From JADZAI01 sp047602465 (lineage in GTDB: Bacteria > Pseudomonadota > Alphaproteobacteria > Micropepsales > Micropepsaceae), in assembly GCA_047602465.1 (NCBI GenBank), contig JASGHF010000001.1, positions 1,612,001-1,676,000 of the forward strand: DNA of 64,000 nucleotides, in the 5' to 3' direction. This document shows, piece after piece, positions 8,592-17,409 of the stretch (the stretch's first letter is position 1; each line of letters begins with the position of its first letter). The notes under the pieces are model-generated. The model worked only from the letters and a program-made list of their open reading frames with translations. It ran no database searches and was not told the origin of the DNA. Position numbers and translations under genes: made by a program.

Positions 8592-9002
8592 TCAGACCAC
8601 GCTGTGAAGGGTCGCGACCGGCGAGGCGAGCACCAGCGCGGCCGCCGTTTCCGGGGCGTCGAGCGGGGTCGCGAGGCTGAAACTCGCGCAATTGCGCCGC
8701 TCGGCGATGGTCATGACTTCACGCAGAAGCGCGTCGGCGACCTTGCGGGCATCGAGCAAGCCGAAGGCGATCAGCCGCTCGACGCGGAGATCGGGACGGC
8801 CCGCCAGAGTGGGCGAAATGGCGTAGATGAGCAGGCCCGAGGCGCGGCCATCACCCTCGCGCGCGATGAGGACGCGGCCTGAAGCCCTGTGCGCGATGTC
8901 GCGCCAGGTTTCCAGCGCAAGATCGCGATAGCCGAGCCGTGCCAGCACATAGGCCCCGTCGATCTCGTCAGGCGTCATGGGATGAACATCGGGAACGGGC
9001 AT
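8592..9002 (-). CDS. Hypothetical protein, possibly GNAT-like
   Basis: 136 residues with no signal peptide. The middle (GRVLIAREGDGRASGLLIYAI) and a helix-rich C-terminus (ADALLREVMTIAERRNCASF) recall an acetyltransferase-like alpha/beta fold. No acetyl-CoA binding loop stands out, so the function is open. The best start is ATG 9002; ATG 8978 is a shorter alternative, and neither has a strong ribosome-binding site. It is divergent from the FNR-type gene at 9093, and both share the FNR box at 9037. That suggests it belongs to the same oxygen-responsive regulon. Confidence 0.75.
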   Translation of the reverse strand: MPVPDVHPMTPDEIDGAYVLARLGYRDLALETWRDIAHRASGRVLIAREGDGRASGLLIYAISPTLAGRPDLRVERLIAFGLLDARKVADALLREVMTIAERRNCASFSLATPLDAPETAAALVLASPVATLHSVV

Positions 9003-9036
9003 TGTCGCACGATGCGGGGAGTGCGCCTTCTGCGCA

Positions 9037-9050
9037 TTGATCTCAATCAA
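9037..9050. promoter_or_regulatory. FNR/FixK-type binding site between fnr and the 8592 gene
   Basis: TTGATCTCAATCAA, a perfect TTGAT-N4-ATCAA match, centred 49 bases before the FNR-type start (9093) and 42 before the divergent start (9002). This indicates autoregulation; the position close to the fnr start could be repressive or activating. Confidence 0.85.
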
Positions 9051-9092
9051 CGTTTCATTGCCCGGACGGCTGCAGGCCTGTAAAAAGCAGTC

Positions 9093-9830
9093 ATGATCGA
9101 AATCCGCACATTGCCGACGCATTGCGCCGCGCGGCGCGAGGCGGAGGCGTGTTCGACCTGCGGCGCGCGCGCGCTGAGCGTGTGCGGCGCGCTGGGCGAT
9201 GCAGACCTGCGCACGCTGGATGCGCTGGCCGAGCGCGTAACTCTGGGCGCCGGTGAAACGCTGACCCGCGAGGGTGATCCGGCGCGGCATCTGTTCAACC
9301 TCACATCGGGATCGGTGCGGGTTTTCAAGCTGCTGCCCGACGGGCGGCGGCAGATCACGGGCTTTCTGTTCGCGGGCGATTTCCTGGGCCTGACGGCGGG
9401 CGATGCGTTCGCGTTCTCGGCCGAGACGATCGAACCGGCGACGCTGTGCCGGTTCAAGCGCGAAGCCTATCGCGCCCTGGTGAAGGATTCGCCGGCGCTG
9501 GAGGCGGCGCTGCTGGAGCGCGCCAATCACGAGCTGGCGGCGGCGCATGACCAGATGGTGCTGCTGGGGCGCAAGACGGCGCAGGAACGGCTGGCGACCT
9601 TCCTGCTGGATCTGCCGTCGAAAGATCCTGCCCGGTTCGACGGCCCGAACCATGTGCGCCTGCCGATGAGCCGTTCGGAAATCGCCGACTATCTGGGCCT
9701 CACCATCGAGACGGTGAGCCGCGTTCTGACCAAGCTGAAGACGCAGGGCCTGATCCGTCTGACCGCGCTGAACGCGGTGACGATCGTCAATCCGGCGGCG
9801 CTGCGCCGGATCGCCGAAGGCGATAACTAG
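9093..9830 (+). CDS. Oxygen-sensing Crp/Fnr-family regulator (FnrN/FnrL type)
   Basis: 245 residues. The N-terminal cysteines C20-x2-C23-x7-C31 plus the central C119 match the set that holds a 4Fe-4S cluster in FNR proteins. A cyclic-nucleotide-like beta-barrel, a dimer helix and a helix-turn-helix follow. In the recognition helix E206, S209 and R210 (IETVSR) form the E-x2-S-R pattern that reads TTGAT, matching the boxes at 318, 8525 and 9037. It probably senses oxygen and activates the cbb3 operon. Known names for this type are FnrL, FnrN and AadR; I do not choose between them. Confidence 0.93.
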   Translation: MIEIRTLPTHCAARREAEACSTCGARALSVCGALGDADLRTLDALAERVTLGAGETLTREGDPARHLFNLTSGSVRVFKLLPDGRRQITGFLFAGDFLGLTAGDAFAFSAETIEPATLCRFKREAYRALVKDSPALEAALLERANHELAAAHDQMVLLGRKTAQERLATFLLDLPSKDPARFDGPNHVRLPMSRSEIADYLGLTIETVSRVLTKLKTQGLIRLTALNAVTIVNPAALRRIAEGDN

Positions 9831-9920
9831 GGAAAACCCGCCGCGCACCGCCGCAGCGCGGTCACCTGGGCCACCCGTGTCACGAACCACGCCGCATTGC
9901 AGCGCCTTGCGCGATGCGCC

Positions 9921-10925
9921 TCATCTGGCCTTTGCGGCTTCGAAAACACTGCGCGCGATGGCGCGTGACATGCAGTCGGCGGCCGCGCTGCCGAGTCGCG
10001 CGAGATGCGCCGCGCGGGCGAGACCATCAGGCAATGCAACAGTCCCGTTCGACAGCGCAAAGACGACATCGCCATCCATCGGCGTGTGGATCGGGCGGAT
10101 CGCGCGCGCGAACCCATCCTGCGCCATGACGGCGATGCGCTTGCATTCTGCGGCGGTGGTATGGGCCGACAGCGCGATGACGCCGAGCGTCGTGTTGGCG
10201 CCGGCGTGAAGACGGCCGATTTCGGCAAGGCGGGAGTGGTCCGGCACGGGATCAACGGATGCGGGCATCGATGAAGCCGGGCGCCGGCCGCCAAACTCGT
10301 TGCCGATCTCGAACGGCCAGGCCCAGTAGGTTTCACCGTCGGGCATGAAGACGCTGCCGACCGGATTTGAGATCACGAGGGCGCCGACGACGATCCCGTC
10401 GCCAAGGTCGATCGAGGCGGAACCGACGCCGCCCTTGGCGAGGCCCGCCATCGCGCCGCGGCCCGCGCCGACCGCGCCAAGCGCGAAGCCGGCCGATGCC
10501 GCCTCGACGGCGGCCCGCCCCAGCGCATGGTAGGGCGGGCTATCTCCCCAGTTCTTGTCGCCGGGATTGCCGAGATCGTGAAGCACCGCTGCGGGAACAA
10601 CGGGGATCGGCCGCGAGCCTGGACGGAGGCGCAGGCCGTGGCCCTTTTGCGCCAGGGCGACGACGGCCCCATCTGCGGCGGCAAGCCCGTAGACTGAACC
10701 GCCGGCAAGCACGATGGCATGGGCCTTGGCGTTGAGGCTTTCCGGCGCAAGCGCGTCTGTCTCGCGGGTGCCGGGGCCGCCGCCACGAATATCGACGGCG
10801 CCGGACCAGAACCCCTCGCAGACCAGCGCCGTGACGCCGGTGCCAACGTGATCGTCCGTCGCATGGCCCACCGTCAGGCCCGGCACGTCGGTGATGAGGT
10901 TGAGCGGGCCGGGCTGCGCGGTCAT
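9921..10925 (-). CDS. P1 family peptidase (DmpA/NylC-like Ntn hydrolase)
   Basis: 334 residues starting at ATG 10925 (MTAQPGPLNLITDVPGLTVGHA, trimmed family start: DVPGLTVGH). The motifs RGGGPGTRETD and AGANTTLGVIALSAH are typical of the P1/DmpA family. These proteins are made as a precursor and cut before a Thr or Ser, which becomes the nucleophile; here the cut would fall at N244-T245. Known members hydrolyse N-terminal amino acids, beta-peptides or nylon oligomers, so the substrate is uncertain. The longer frame upstream crosses the tRNA and was rejected. Confidence 0.88.
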   Translation of the reverse strand: MTAQPGPLNLITDVPGLTVGHATDDHVGTGVTALVCEGFWSGAVDIRGGGPGTRETDALAPESLNAKAHAIVLAGGSVYGLAAADGAVVALAQKGHGLRLRPGSRPIPVVPAAVLHDLGNPGDKNWGDSPPYHALGRAAVEAASAGFALGAVGAGRGAMAGLAKGGVGSASIDLGDGIVVGALVISNPVGSVFMPDGETYWAWPFEIGNEFGGRRPASSMPASVDPVPDHSRLAEIGRLHAGANTTLGVIALSAHTTAAECKRIAVMAQDGFARAIRPIHTPMDGDVVFALSNGTVALPDGLARAAHLARLGSAAADCMSRAIARSVFEAAKAR

Positions 10926-11052
10926 CGGGCGTACTCGCGAACGAAGGAGGTGACCGGCAGCTATAGCCAAGGCATCGCCATAGTTCCACGGACGGCGCCG
11001 ACATCGGGCAGCGGAGAGACCCGCGATGAAGCTGTGAACTTTTGAAGAAGAA

Positions 11053-11129
11053 TGGCGCGCCCGAAAGGATTCGAACCTCTGACCCCCAGATTCGTAGTCT
11101 GGTGCTCTATCCAGCTGAGCTACGGGCGC
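11053..11129 (-). tRNA. tRNA-Arg (anticodon ACG)
   Basis: Complete cloverleaf on the minus strand: acceptor GCGCCCG/CGGGCGC, D arm GCTC..GAGC, anticodon stem CCAGA/TCTGG around loop CTACGAA, and T arm with TTCGAAT. The CCA end is encoded (TGG at 11053-11055). Anticodon ACG reads CGN arginine codons after A34 is deaminated to inosine. Confidence 0.96.
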
Positions 11130-11319
11130 GCTGTCGCTGCGGGGGTGGCCCCGGCGGAGGCGGGTTTTTAGGGGTCGGGGCGGCGAAAGGCAAGAGCGGG
11201 ATGGCATTCGCCCGCACCCATAAGCGCCGCCGCGCGGATTAACGCACAAGTCGCGGATTTCCGGGCCTAAACCCCTGCACCGGTTGAGGCAGCGGCGCGC
11301 TCTGCTACAACCCCGGGCG

Positions 11320-12747
11320 ATGGACGGCGAAGCCAAGGACCGCAGGGACGGGACACGACGCATCGGGCGGTCCCTTTCGGGCCGGCTGCTGGCGCTGACT
11401 GTGCCGCTGGTGCTGATCGTGCAGATTGCGATCTATGCCCCCATCGTCGCGGGCGCGCATCAGGATCTGCTGCACGCCCGCATCGCCGCCGCGCAGACCG
11501 CCGTGCTGGCGCTGGAGGCGACGCAGAACAACCAGGTATCGGCGCGGCTGCGCGAGGAGCTGCTGGCCAATGCCGGGGCGGTGGCGGTGGCGCTGAAGCG
11601 CGACGAGGCGCGGCTGCTGTTCCTGGCCGACGAGGCGCCGCAGCCGGTGTCGAAGACCTATGACCTGCGCGAGCCGAGCTGGTTTGGGGCGATCGGCGAT
11701 GCGGCCGAAGCGTTGTGGGGCGATGGCGGACGCACACTGCGGATCGTCGATACGCCGCGCCTGGGCGGCGGGCAGTTCATCGAGGCGATCGTCGAGGAAA
11801 AGCCGATCCGCGATGCGCTTGCCGGCTTCGCCTGGCGCACATTCCTGATCGGGCTGGGCATCGCGCTGATCGTGGGCGGTGTGGTGTTCGTGACGCTGAA
11901 CCTGGCGCTGGTGCGGCCGATCCGCCGCCTGATCCGGTCGATGACGGCGTTCCGCGCCGCGCCGGAGGATGCGGACAATGTGCTGAAGCCCAGCGCGCGG
12001 GCCGACGAGATCGGCGATGCGGAGGTGGCGCTGGCCGGGATGCAGGCCGATATCCGCACGGCGCTGACCCAGCGCGCGCATCTCGCCGCCATGGGCGCGG
12101 CGGTGGCGCGCATCCATCACGATCTGCGCAACATGCTCGCCGGAGCGCAGCTGGCGTCGGAAAGCCTTGAGCGCAGCGCCGACCCCAACGTGCAGCGCAT
12201 GACGCCGCGCCTGATGCGGACGCTGGACCGCGCCATCGCGCTCGCCAACGATACGCTGGCCTATGGCAAGGCGGGCGAGCGCGCGCCGCTGCCGGGGCCG
12301 GTGGATCTGAAGGATCTGGCGCAGGAGGTGGCGGCGCCGGCCGGTGCGCTGAACGCCGCGCGCACGCGGTTCGTCAACGCGGTGCCGGAAGGTTTCATCG
12401 TGGAGGCCGACGGCGAGCAGCTGTATCGCATCCTGCTGAACCTGCTGCGCAACGCGGTGCAGGCGATCGAGGCCGATGGCGCGGCGGCGACGCTGACGAT
12501 TTCGGCGGCGCGCGGCGATGGCGTATCGATCATCGAAGTCAGCGATACCGGTCCGGGGATTCCGGATCGTGTTCTGCCGCATCTTTTCGAGCCGTTTGGC
12601 GTTTCGGGTAAGGGTGGCGGCGCTGGTCTTGGCCTCGCCATCGCGCGCGAACTGGCGCGGGCGCATGGCGGCGATCTGATACTCACCGGCAGCGGCGCAG
12701 GCGGCACATGGTTCCGCCTGACCCTGCCCGCAGGAGGGCGCGCATGA
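11320..12747 (+). CDS. Membrane sensor histidine kinase
   Basis: 475 residues. Two membrane helices (about 23-43 and 175-197) flank a periplasmic sensor domain. A HAMP-like linker, a phosphoacceptor box (HHDLRN, H267) and an ATPase domain with NLLRNAVQA, DTGPGIP and GAGLGLAI follow. It autophosphorylates in response to an unknown external signal. No response regulator is adjacent, so it is an orphan kinase. The ATG at 11320 was chosen over an upstream in-frame start at 11284, which lies before the first basic region. The 3' end overlaps glk by ATGA, which implies coupled translation. Confidence 0.9.
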   Translation: MDGEAKDRRDGTRRIGRSLSGRLLALTVPLVLIVQIAIYAPIVAGAHQDLLHARIAAAQTAVLALEATQNNQVSARLREELLANAGAVAVALKRDEARLLFLADEAPQPVSKTYDLREPSWFGAIGDAAEALWGDGGRTLRIVDTPRLGGGQFIEAIVEEKPIRDALAGFAWRTFLIGLGIALIVGGVVFVTLNLALVRPIRRLIRSMTAFRAAPEDADNVLKPSARADEIGDAEVALAGMQADIRTALTQRAHLAAMGAAVARIHHDLRNMLAGAQLASESLERSADPNVQRMTPRLMRTLDRAIALANDTLAYGKAGERAPLPGPVDLKDLAQEVAAPAGALNAARTRFVNAVPEGFIVEADGEQLYRILLNLLRNAVQAIEADGAAATLTISAARGDGVSIIEVSDTGPGIPDRVLPHLFEPFGVSGKGGGAGLGLAIARELARAHGGDLILTGSGAGGTWFRLTLPAGGRA

Positions 12748-13697
12748 GCACGATCCTGCTGGCCGATGCCGGCGGCACCTTCACGCGGCTGGCGCTGGCG
12801 GATGCCGGCGGCGTGATCGGCGTGAGCGAAGTGATGGAGACGGGCGCGTTCGCGAGTTTCGAGGACGCGGCGCGGGATTTTCTGGGCGCGCATGACGCGA
12901 AGCCGGACGCTGCAGCCATCGCGGCGGCGGGGCCGGTGCAGCAGGGCGTTGTCCAGATGACCAACGGGCCGCAATGGCGGCTGGCGGAAGATGCCATTGC
13001 GTCGGCGCTGAACATGTCGCGCGTGGTGCTGGTGAATGATTTTGCGGCGGTCGCCGCCGCCGCAGCGCGTCTGCCGGAAAGCGGGTGGTCGCTGGTGCAG
13101 CCGGGCGAGAGCGACGGCGGGACGATTGCGGTGATCGGGCCGGGTACGGGACTTGGCGTCGCGCTGGTGCGGCCGGAGGGTGCGAGCTTTCGCGTGCTGC
13201 CGAGCGAGGGCGGCCATGCCGGCCTCAGCCCCGTCAACGATCGCGAGATCGCGTTGCTGCATCAGCTGATCCGCCGCTTCGGTCACGTGAAGGCGGAGCA
13301 TGTGCTGTCCGGTCCGGGACTGGAGGTGTTGTGGGAGACGCTGACGGCGCTGGAGGGCGGCGATATCCGTGTCAGGCCGACATCGGGCGAGATCGCTGAA
13401 CGCGCGCGGCGCGGGACGTGCGAGACGTCGCGTGAAGCGGTGCAGATTCTGACCGGATGGCTGGGCGGGTTCGCCGGAGACGTGGCGCTGATCGCAGGAG
13501 CGACCGGCGGGGTTTATCTGGCGGGCGGCGTGTTGCCGCGCTGGGGCGATCTGTTCGATCGCAAACTGTTCCTGCGCCGCTTTACGGCGAAGGGCGGGCA
13601 TCACGGGATGATGACGCGGATGCCGGTGAAGTTGATCACCGACAAGCAGGCCGCGTTCAAGGGACTACTGGCCCTGCTGGCGGAGGAAGCGCGATAA
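12744..13697 (+). CDS. glk: Glucokinase
   Basis: 317 residues. The N-terminal phosphate loop LLADAGGTFTRLAL, the NDFAA motif, GPGTGLGVA and the SEGGHAGLSP segment are typical of bacterial Glk (COG0837). The enzyme phosphorylates glucose with ATP at the head of glycolysis or Entner-Doudoroff. The ATG overlaps the kinase stop. Pairing a sensor kinase with glucokinase in one transcript suggests a carbon-related signal, but that is inference. Confidence 0.92.
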   Translation: MSTILLADAGGTFTRLALADAGGVIGVSEVMETGAFASFEDAARDFLGAHDAKPDAAAIAAAGPVQQGVVQMTNGPQWRLAEDAIASALNMSRVVLVNDFAAVAAAAARLPESGWSLVQPGESDGGTIAVIGPGTGLGVALVRPEGASFRVLPSEGGHAGLSPVNDREIALLHQLIRRFGHVKAEHVLSGPGLEVLWETLTALEGGDIRVRPTSGEIAERARRGTCETSREAVQILTGWLGGFAGDVALIAGATGGVYLAGGVLPRWGDLFDRKLFLRRFTAKGGHHGMMTRMPVKLITDKQAAFKGLLALLAEEAR

Positions 13698-13742
13698 CCG
13701 AGCCCGAGGCGCGCCGTGAGAAGCGTGTTTCCGGGCTGATCT

Positions 13743-14555
13743 TTACGGCGTCGGAGCGGGTGTGGCCTCGGGCGTCGCCGCCGGGGTGGCTTCCGGAGAC
13801 GCGGCGGGCGCCGTTTCAGGCTCGGCCGCAGGGGTCGCTTCGGGTGAAGTTGCGGCAGGCTCCTCGCCGGCCGGGGTCGCGTGAGCGTCGGCGCCGTGGT
13901 CATCGCCGTGACCGTCAGCCGGCGGCGTGGCTTCGGCCGGAGCCGCGCCCTCGGCCGGCGCGGCGCTTTCTTCAGCCGGCGCGCCGGCGGGGTTCGGGGC
14001 AGGCAGCGGATAGGGCGAATCCGACCAGGTCCGCATGAAGGCGATCAGGTTGATGCGGTCTTCCGACTTCTTGAGGCCGGCGAAGCCCATCTTCGTGCCC
14101 TTGATGGCCTTCGAAGGCGCTTCGATGAACTGATAGAGGGCGGCGTAGTCCCACGTCTCGCCGGCCTTGTCCTGCATCGCCTTGGAATAGGCGTAGGCGC
14201 CGCCGAGATGGGCGTGATGGTTGCCCACGACGCCATAGAGATTGGGGCCGATGCCGTTGGCGCCGCCCTGGGTCCAGGTGTGGCAGGCCGCGCACTTGGC
14301 GGCGATCTTCTCGCCCGCCGCGACGTCGGCCGAGGCCAGGACGGTGCCGAAATCGGGAAGGACGGCCGGGCCGGCAGGTTCGCCGCCACCGGTGGAGCCT
14401 GCGCCCGCATCCTCGACGCCGGCGACCACATAGGCCTTGCCCGGCTCGGACGCTTCGGTGTGGTAGACGGCCTTCGTCAGCTCATTGATGCCGAGCACGG
14501 CCAGGGCCGAAAACCCGAGACCCATGAAGATCTTGTTCCACTCGAACGAATCCAT
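13743..14555 (-). CDS. Membrane-anchored cytochrome c with long Ala/Pro/Glu tail
   Basis: 270 residues. An uncleaved N-terminal helix (about 10-27) anchors a class I cytochrome c domain with CAACH, GPNLYGVVG and the Met-ligand region KGTKMGF. This is the CycM/c552 type, which carries electrons between the bc1 complex and terminal oxidases. Roughly the last 85 residues are low-complexity Ala/Pro/Glu with His and Asp, including repeated PEATPA units; this tail is much longer than usual. ATG 14555 has GGAG six bases upstream. The gene is divergent from kdsB, an arrangement common in alphaproteobacteria. Confidence 0.9.
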   Translation of the reverse strand: MDSFEWNKIFMGLGFSALAVLGINELTKAVYHTEASEPGKAYVVAGVEDAGAGSTGGGEPAGPAVLPDFGTVLASADVAAGEKIAAKCAACHTWTQGGANGIGPNLYGVVGNHHAHLGGAYAYSKAMQDKAGETWDYAALYQFIEAPSKAIKGTKMGFAGLKKSEDRINLIAFMRTWSDSPYPLPAPNPAGAPAEESAAPAEGAAPAEATPPADGHGDDHGADAHATPAGEEPAATSPEATPAAEPETAPAASPEATPAATPEATPAPTP

Positions 14556-14606
14556 GCCCAACTCCGCAGTGCGCCGATGGCGAACGCCCCAAAAATCGCG
14601 CGCGCT

Positions 14607-14636
14607 TTGACCCCGACGCGGCGGCGATCCTATAAC
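14607..14636 (+). promoter_or_regulatory. Predicted sigma-70 promoter for kdsB-pheA
   Basis: TTGACC (14607-14612), an 18-base spacer, then TATAAC (14631-14636), about 75 bases before the kdsB start. Both hexamers are close to consensus. Confidence 0.55.
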
Positions 14637-14711
14637 CCGTCGCCTTGCAGGGGGAAAGACCGGAACGCCCCTGTTTCTTCGCCTTTCCCAACGTCACGCC
14701 CTGCCCCGCCC

Positions 14712-15458
14712 ATGTCCCCCATCGTCCTGATCCCGGCCCGCATGGCCTCGACCCGCCTGCCGGGCAAGCCGTTGGCCGATATCGGCGGCAAACCGATGAT
14801 CGTCCAGGTGCTGGAACGCGCCCGCGAGGCCGGATTTCCGCGCATTGTGGTGGCCGCCGCCGAGGCCGAAATCGCCCGGGCCGTGAAGGCCGCCGGCGGC
14901 GAGGCGGTGCTGACCCGGGCCGGCCACCCGTCGGGTTCCGACCGCATTTTCGAGGCGCTGGAGGCGGTGGACCCGGGGGGGGCGCATGACGCCATCATCA
15001 ACCTGCAGGGCGATCTGCCGACGCTGGAGCCGGAGGCGATTCGCGCCGTGGCCGAGGCGCTGGCCGCATCGGGCGCCGATATCGCGACGCTGGTTGCGCC
15101 CTGCGCCGAGGACGACCGCACCAATCCGAATGTCGTGAAGGCCGTGGTCAGCTTCCCGCCGGACGGGACGACCGGCCGGGCGCTGTATTTCACGCGCGCG
15201 ACCGCCCCCCATGGCGAAGGGCCGTTGTGGCATCACATCGGCATCTACGCCTATACCCGCGCCGCGCTGACGCGGTTCGTGGCGCTGCCGCCCTCGCCGC
15301 TGGAAAGCCGCGAGAAACTGGAGCAGCTGCGGGCGCTGGAAGCGGGCATGACGATCGCGGTCGCCGCCATCGGCGGCGTGCCGCTGGGCGTCGATACGCC
15401 GGAAGATCTGGAAAAAGCACGCGCGGCGCTGACGCCGCCGAAGGATAAAGCCTCATGA
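14712..15458 (+). CDS. kdsB: 3-deoxy-manno-octulosonate cytidylyltransferase (CMP-KDO synthetase)
   Basis: 248 residues, the usual length. N-terminal VLIPARMASTRLPGKPL is the nucleotide-binding signature, followed by AGHPSGSDRIFEA, INLQGDLP and the IGIYAYTR segment. It activates KDO with CTP for lipopolysaccharide core synthesis in the cytoplasm. ATG 14712 gives the family start; a long open frame upstream is only antisense to the cytochrome gene. The stop overlaps pheA (ATGA). Confidence 0.96.
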   Translation: MSPIVLIPARMASTRLPGKPLADIGGKPMIVQVLERAREAGFPRIVVAAAEAEIARAVKAAGGEAVLTRAGHPSGSDRIFEALEAVDPGGAHDAIINLQGDLPTLEPEAIRAVAEALAASGADIATLVAPCAEDDRTNPNVVKAVVSFPPDGTTGRALYFTRATAPHGEGPLWHHIGIYAYTRAALTRFVALPPSPLESREKLEQLRALEAGMTIAVAAIGGVPLGVDTPEDLEKARAALTPPKDKAS

Positions 15459-16327
15459 CCTCGCTGATCGCCAAAGCCAGACGCGTCGCCTTCCAGGGCG
15501 AGGCGGGCGCGTTCGGCAACCAGGCGGCGCGTGAAGCCCTGCCCCATGTCGAGGCGGTGCCGCAGGAGACGTTCGAGGACGCGATCGAGGCGGTGCGTTC
15601 GGGCGCGTCGGATCTGTGCATCATCCCCATCGAGAACTCGCTGCACGGGCGCATCGCCGACATCCACCATCTGCTGCCCGAGGCCGGGCTGCATATCGTC
15701 GGCGAGCATTTCCTGCGCATCAATCTGCAGATGCTGGGCCTGAAAGGCGCGTCGGCCAAGGACGTGCGCACGATCTTCAGCCAGGCCCCGGCGCTCGGCC
15801 AGTGCCGCAAGCTGATCCGCGAGATGAAGCTGCACGCGCAGGAATGGCACGACACCGCAGGATCGGCGCGTCACGTGTCGGAACTGAAAGACCCGAGCGT
15901 CGCCGCCATCGCCTCTGCGCTGGCGGGCGAATTATACGGGCTGGACGTCCTCAAAGCCGATGTCGAGGACGAGCCGCACAACATGACGCGGTTCCTGATC
16001 ATGGCGCGCGAGGCGGAAGAGCCGCCGCCGGGCGATGGCGACACGATCACCAGCTTCCTGTTCCGCGTGCGCAACGTGCCGGCTGCGCTCTACAAGGCGA
16101 TGGGCGGGTTCGCGACCAACGGCGTCAACATGACGAAGCTGGAGAGCTATCAGATCGGCGGCACGTTCACCGCGACGCAGTTCTACGCCGAGATCGTCGG
16201 CCATCCGGAAGACCGGCCGGTGCGTCTTGCGCTGGAGGAACTGCAGTTCTTCTCCAGCCACATGCACATCCTTGGCGTCTATCGCCAGCACGCGCTGCGC
16301 GCCGTGGCGGCGGCGGGCGCGGAGTAG
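15455..16327 (+). CDS. pheA: Prephenate dehydratase
   Basis: 290 residues, a single-function enzyme of phenylalanine synthesis that converts prephenate to phenylpyruvate. The N-terminal FQGEAGAFGNQAA, the catalytic NMTRF segment and a C-terminal ACT domain are present. In the ACT domain the usual ESRP is replaced by ESYQ (TKLESYQIGGTFTATQF), a form common in alphaproteobacteria. The ACT domain is the likely site of feedback control by phenylalanine. It starts within the kdsB stop codon region. Confidence 0.96.
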   Translation: MTSLIAKARRVAFQGEAGAFGNQAAREALPHVEAVPQETFEDAIEAVRSGASDLCIIPIENSLHGRIADIHHLLPEAGLHIVGEHFLRINLQMLGLKGASAKDVRTIFSQAPALGQCRKLIREMKLHAQEWHDTAGSARHVSELKDPSVAAIASALAGELYGLDVLKADVEDEPHNMTRFLIMAREAEEPPPGDGDTITSFLFRVRNVPAALYKAMGGFATNGVNMTKLESYQIGGTFTATQFYAEIVGHPEDRPVRLALEELQFFSSHMHILGVYRQHALRAVAAAGAE

Positions 16328-16456
16328 CCGCCAGGAGATTTCACATAGCGGCTGCGCGCGAACGCGGCGCGCACATACGGAACGAAGTCCTCATCGGATC
16401 ATTCTCCTTAGCAACGGTTCTTTGACAGAGCCGATCACTGAGGAGACCTGATCGAT

Positions 16457-16810
16457 ATGACACGGACAGCCCTGCTGGCCGCCGCGATGACGGCTGCCTT
16501 TATGACATTCGCTGCGCGCGCCGCCGACGAGCCTGCCACTACCACCGAACCGGCCGATACATCGGCCATGCCCGCGCCCGTGGATGGCGTCGACACCAAC
16601 GCGCCGCTGGAAGGCGAGAACAGCTTCACCGAGGCGCAGGTCACCGACATGCTGACCGAACTCGGCTTCACCGCGATCAGCGGTTTGATGCTGGACGAGA
16701 AGGGCATCTGGCGCGCGCAGGCGACGCATGACGGCAAGGAAGGCCCGGTCGCCGTCGATTATCGCGGCAATGTCGTCTTCGACGGCGTGCTTGTTCCCAA
16801 GCCGGAGTGA
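16457..16810 (+). CDS. Secreted hypothetical protein with PepSY-like end
   Basis: 117 residues. A signal peptide (about residues 1-22, ending AARAA) is followed by a short acidic linker and a compact domain (TEAQVTDMLTELGFTAISGLML.. then GPVAVDYRGNVVF). This resembles PepSY-type or similar small periplasmic domains. The leader has AGGAGA upstream. The next gene starts within a few bases, so the two are probably co-transcribed. Function unknown. Confidence 0.75.
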   Translation: MTRTALLAAAMTAAFMTFAARAADEPATTTEPADTSAMPAPVDGVDTNAPLEGENSFTEAQVTDMLTELGFTAISGLMLDEKGIWRAQATHDGKEGPVAVDYRGNVVFDGVLVPKPE

Positions 16811-16815
16811 CGCAC

Positions 16816-17391
16816 ATGACCACCACACTCACGCGCAGCTATGACCGCTATGCCGATGCGAAGACGGTCGTGAACGATCTGAAGGCGGCCGGCTTCGCCG
16901 ACAGCGAGATTTCCATCGTCGCCAACCGCGAATCCGACAGCGTGATGGACGGCGTCGCGACGGGCGCCGGCGTCGGCGCGGCGGCCGGCGGCACGGTCGG
17001 CCTGCTCACCGGGCTTGGCCTGATGGCCATTCCGGGCGTCGGCCCCGTGGTCGCCGCAGGCTGGCTGGCCGCGACGGCGGCAGGCGCTGCAGCCGGTGCA
17101 GCCGCCGGCGGCGCCGCAGGCGGCATCATCGATGCGATGGTCGACAGCGGCGTGCCGAAGGACCAGGCGCATGTCTATGCCGAGAGCGTGCGGCGCGGCG
17201 GCACGCTGGTTTCGGTTCGCACGACCGACGCCAACCGCGCAACGGCGACAGCCATTCTGGACCGCCACCGCCCGCTCGATATCGCATCGCGCCGCTCGGC
17301 CTACGAGGCGGAAGGCTGGACGACCTTCAGCCCCACCGCCGATCCGTATGATCGCGCCGGGATCGACCGCGAGCGCGGCCGATACCTTTAA
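16816..17391 (+). CDS. General stress-type protein with glycine-zipper core
   Basis: 191 residues. The N-terminal ferredoxin-like segment (YADAKTVVNDLKAAGF) and the AGGVPKDQA-like VPKDQAHVYAESVRRGG segment match the 17 kDa general-stress family. Between them lies a glycine/alanine-rich stretch (about residues 45-115) that may insert in a membrane. ATG 16816 has GGAG eight bases upstream; GTG 16807 is an in-frame alternative overlapping the previous stop. Proteins of this type are often induced by the general stress response, but I found no clear GGAAC/CGTT promoter here. Confidence 0.8.
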   Translation: MTTTLTRSYDRYADAKTVVNDLKAAGFADSEISIVANRESDSVMDGVATGAGVGAAAGGTVGLLTGLGLMAIPGVGPVVAAGWLAATAAGAAAGAAAGGAAGGIIDAMVDSGVPKDQAHVYAESVRRGGTLVSVRTTDANRATATAILDRHRPLDIASRRSAYEAEGWTTFSPTADPYDRAGIDRERGRYL

Positions 17392-17409
17392 GCGATACCG
17401 ATGAAGCAG

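Noticed and set aside
13743..14000. Repeat-rich DNA that might be a CRISPR or tandem array
   Set aside because: The repeats are irregular codon-level PEATPA units in a protein tail, with no spacers.
16328..16456. EcfG-type stress promoter (GGAAC-N16/17-CGTT)
   Set aside because: A GGAAC is present but no CGTT at the right spacing.
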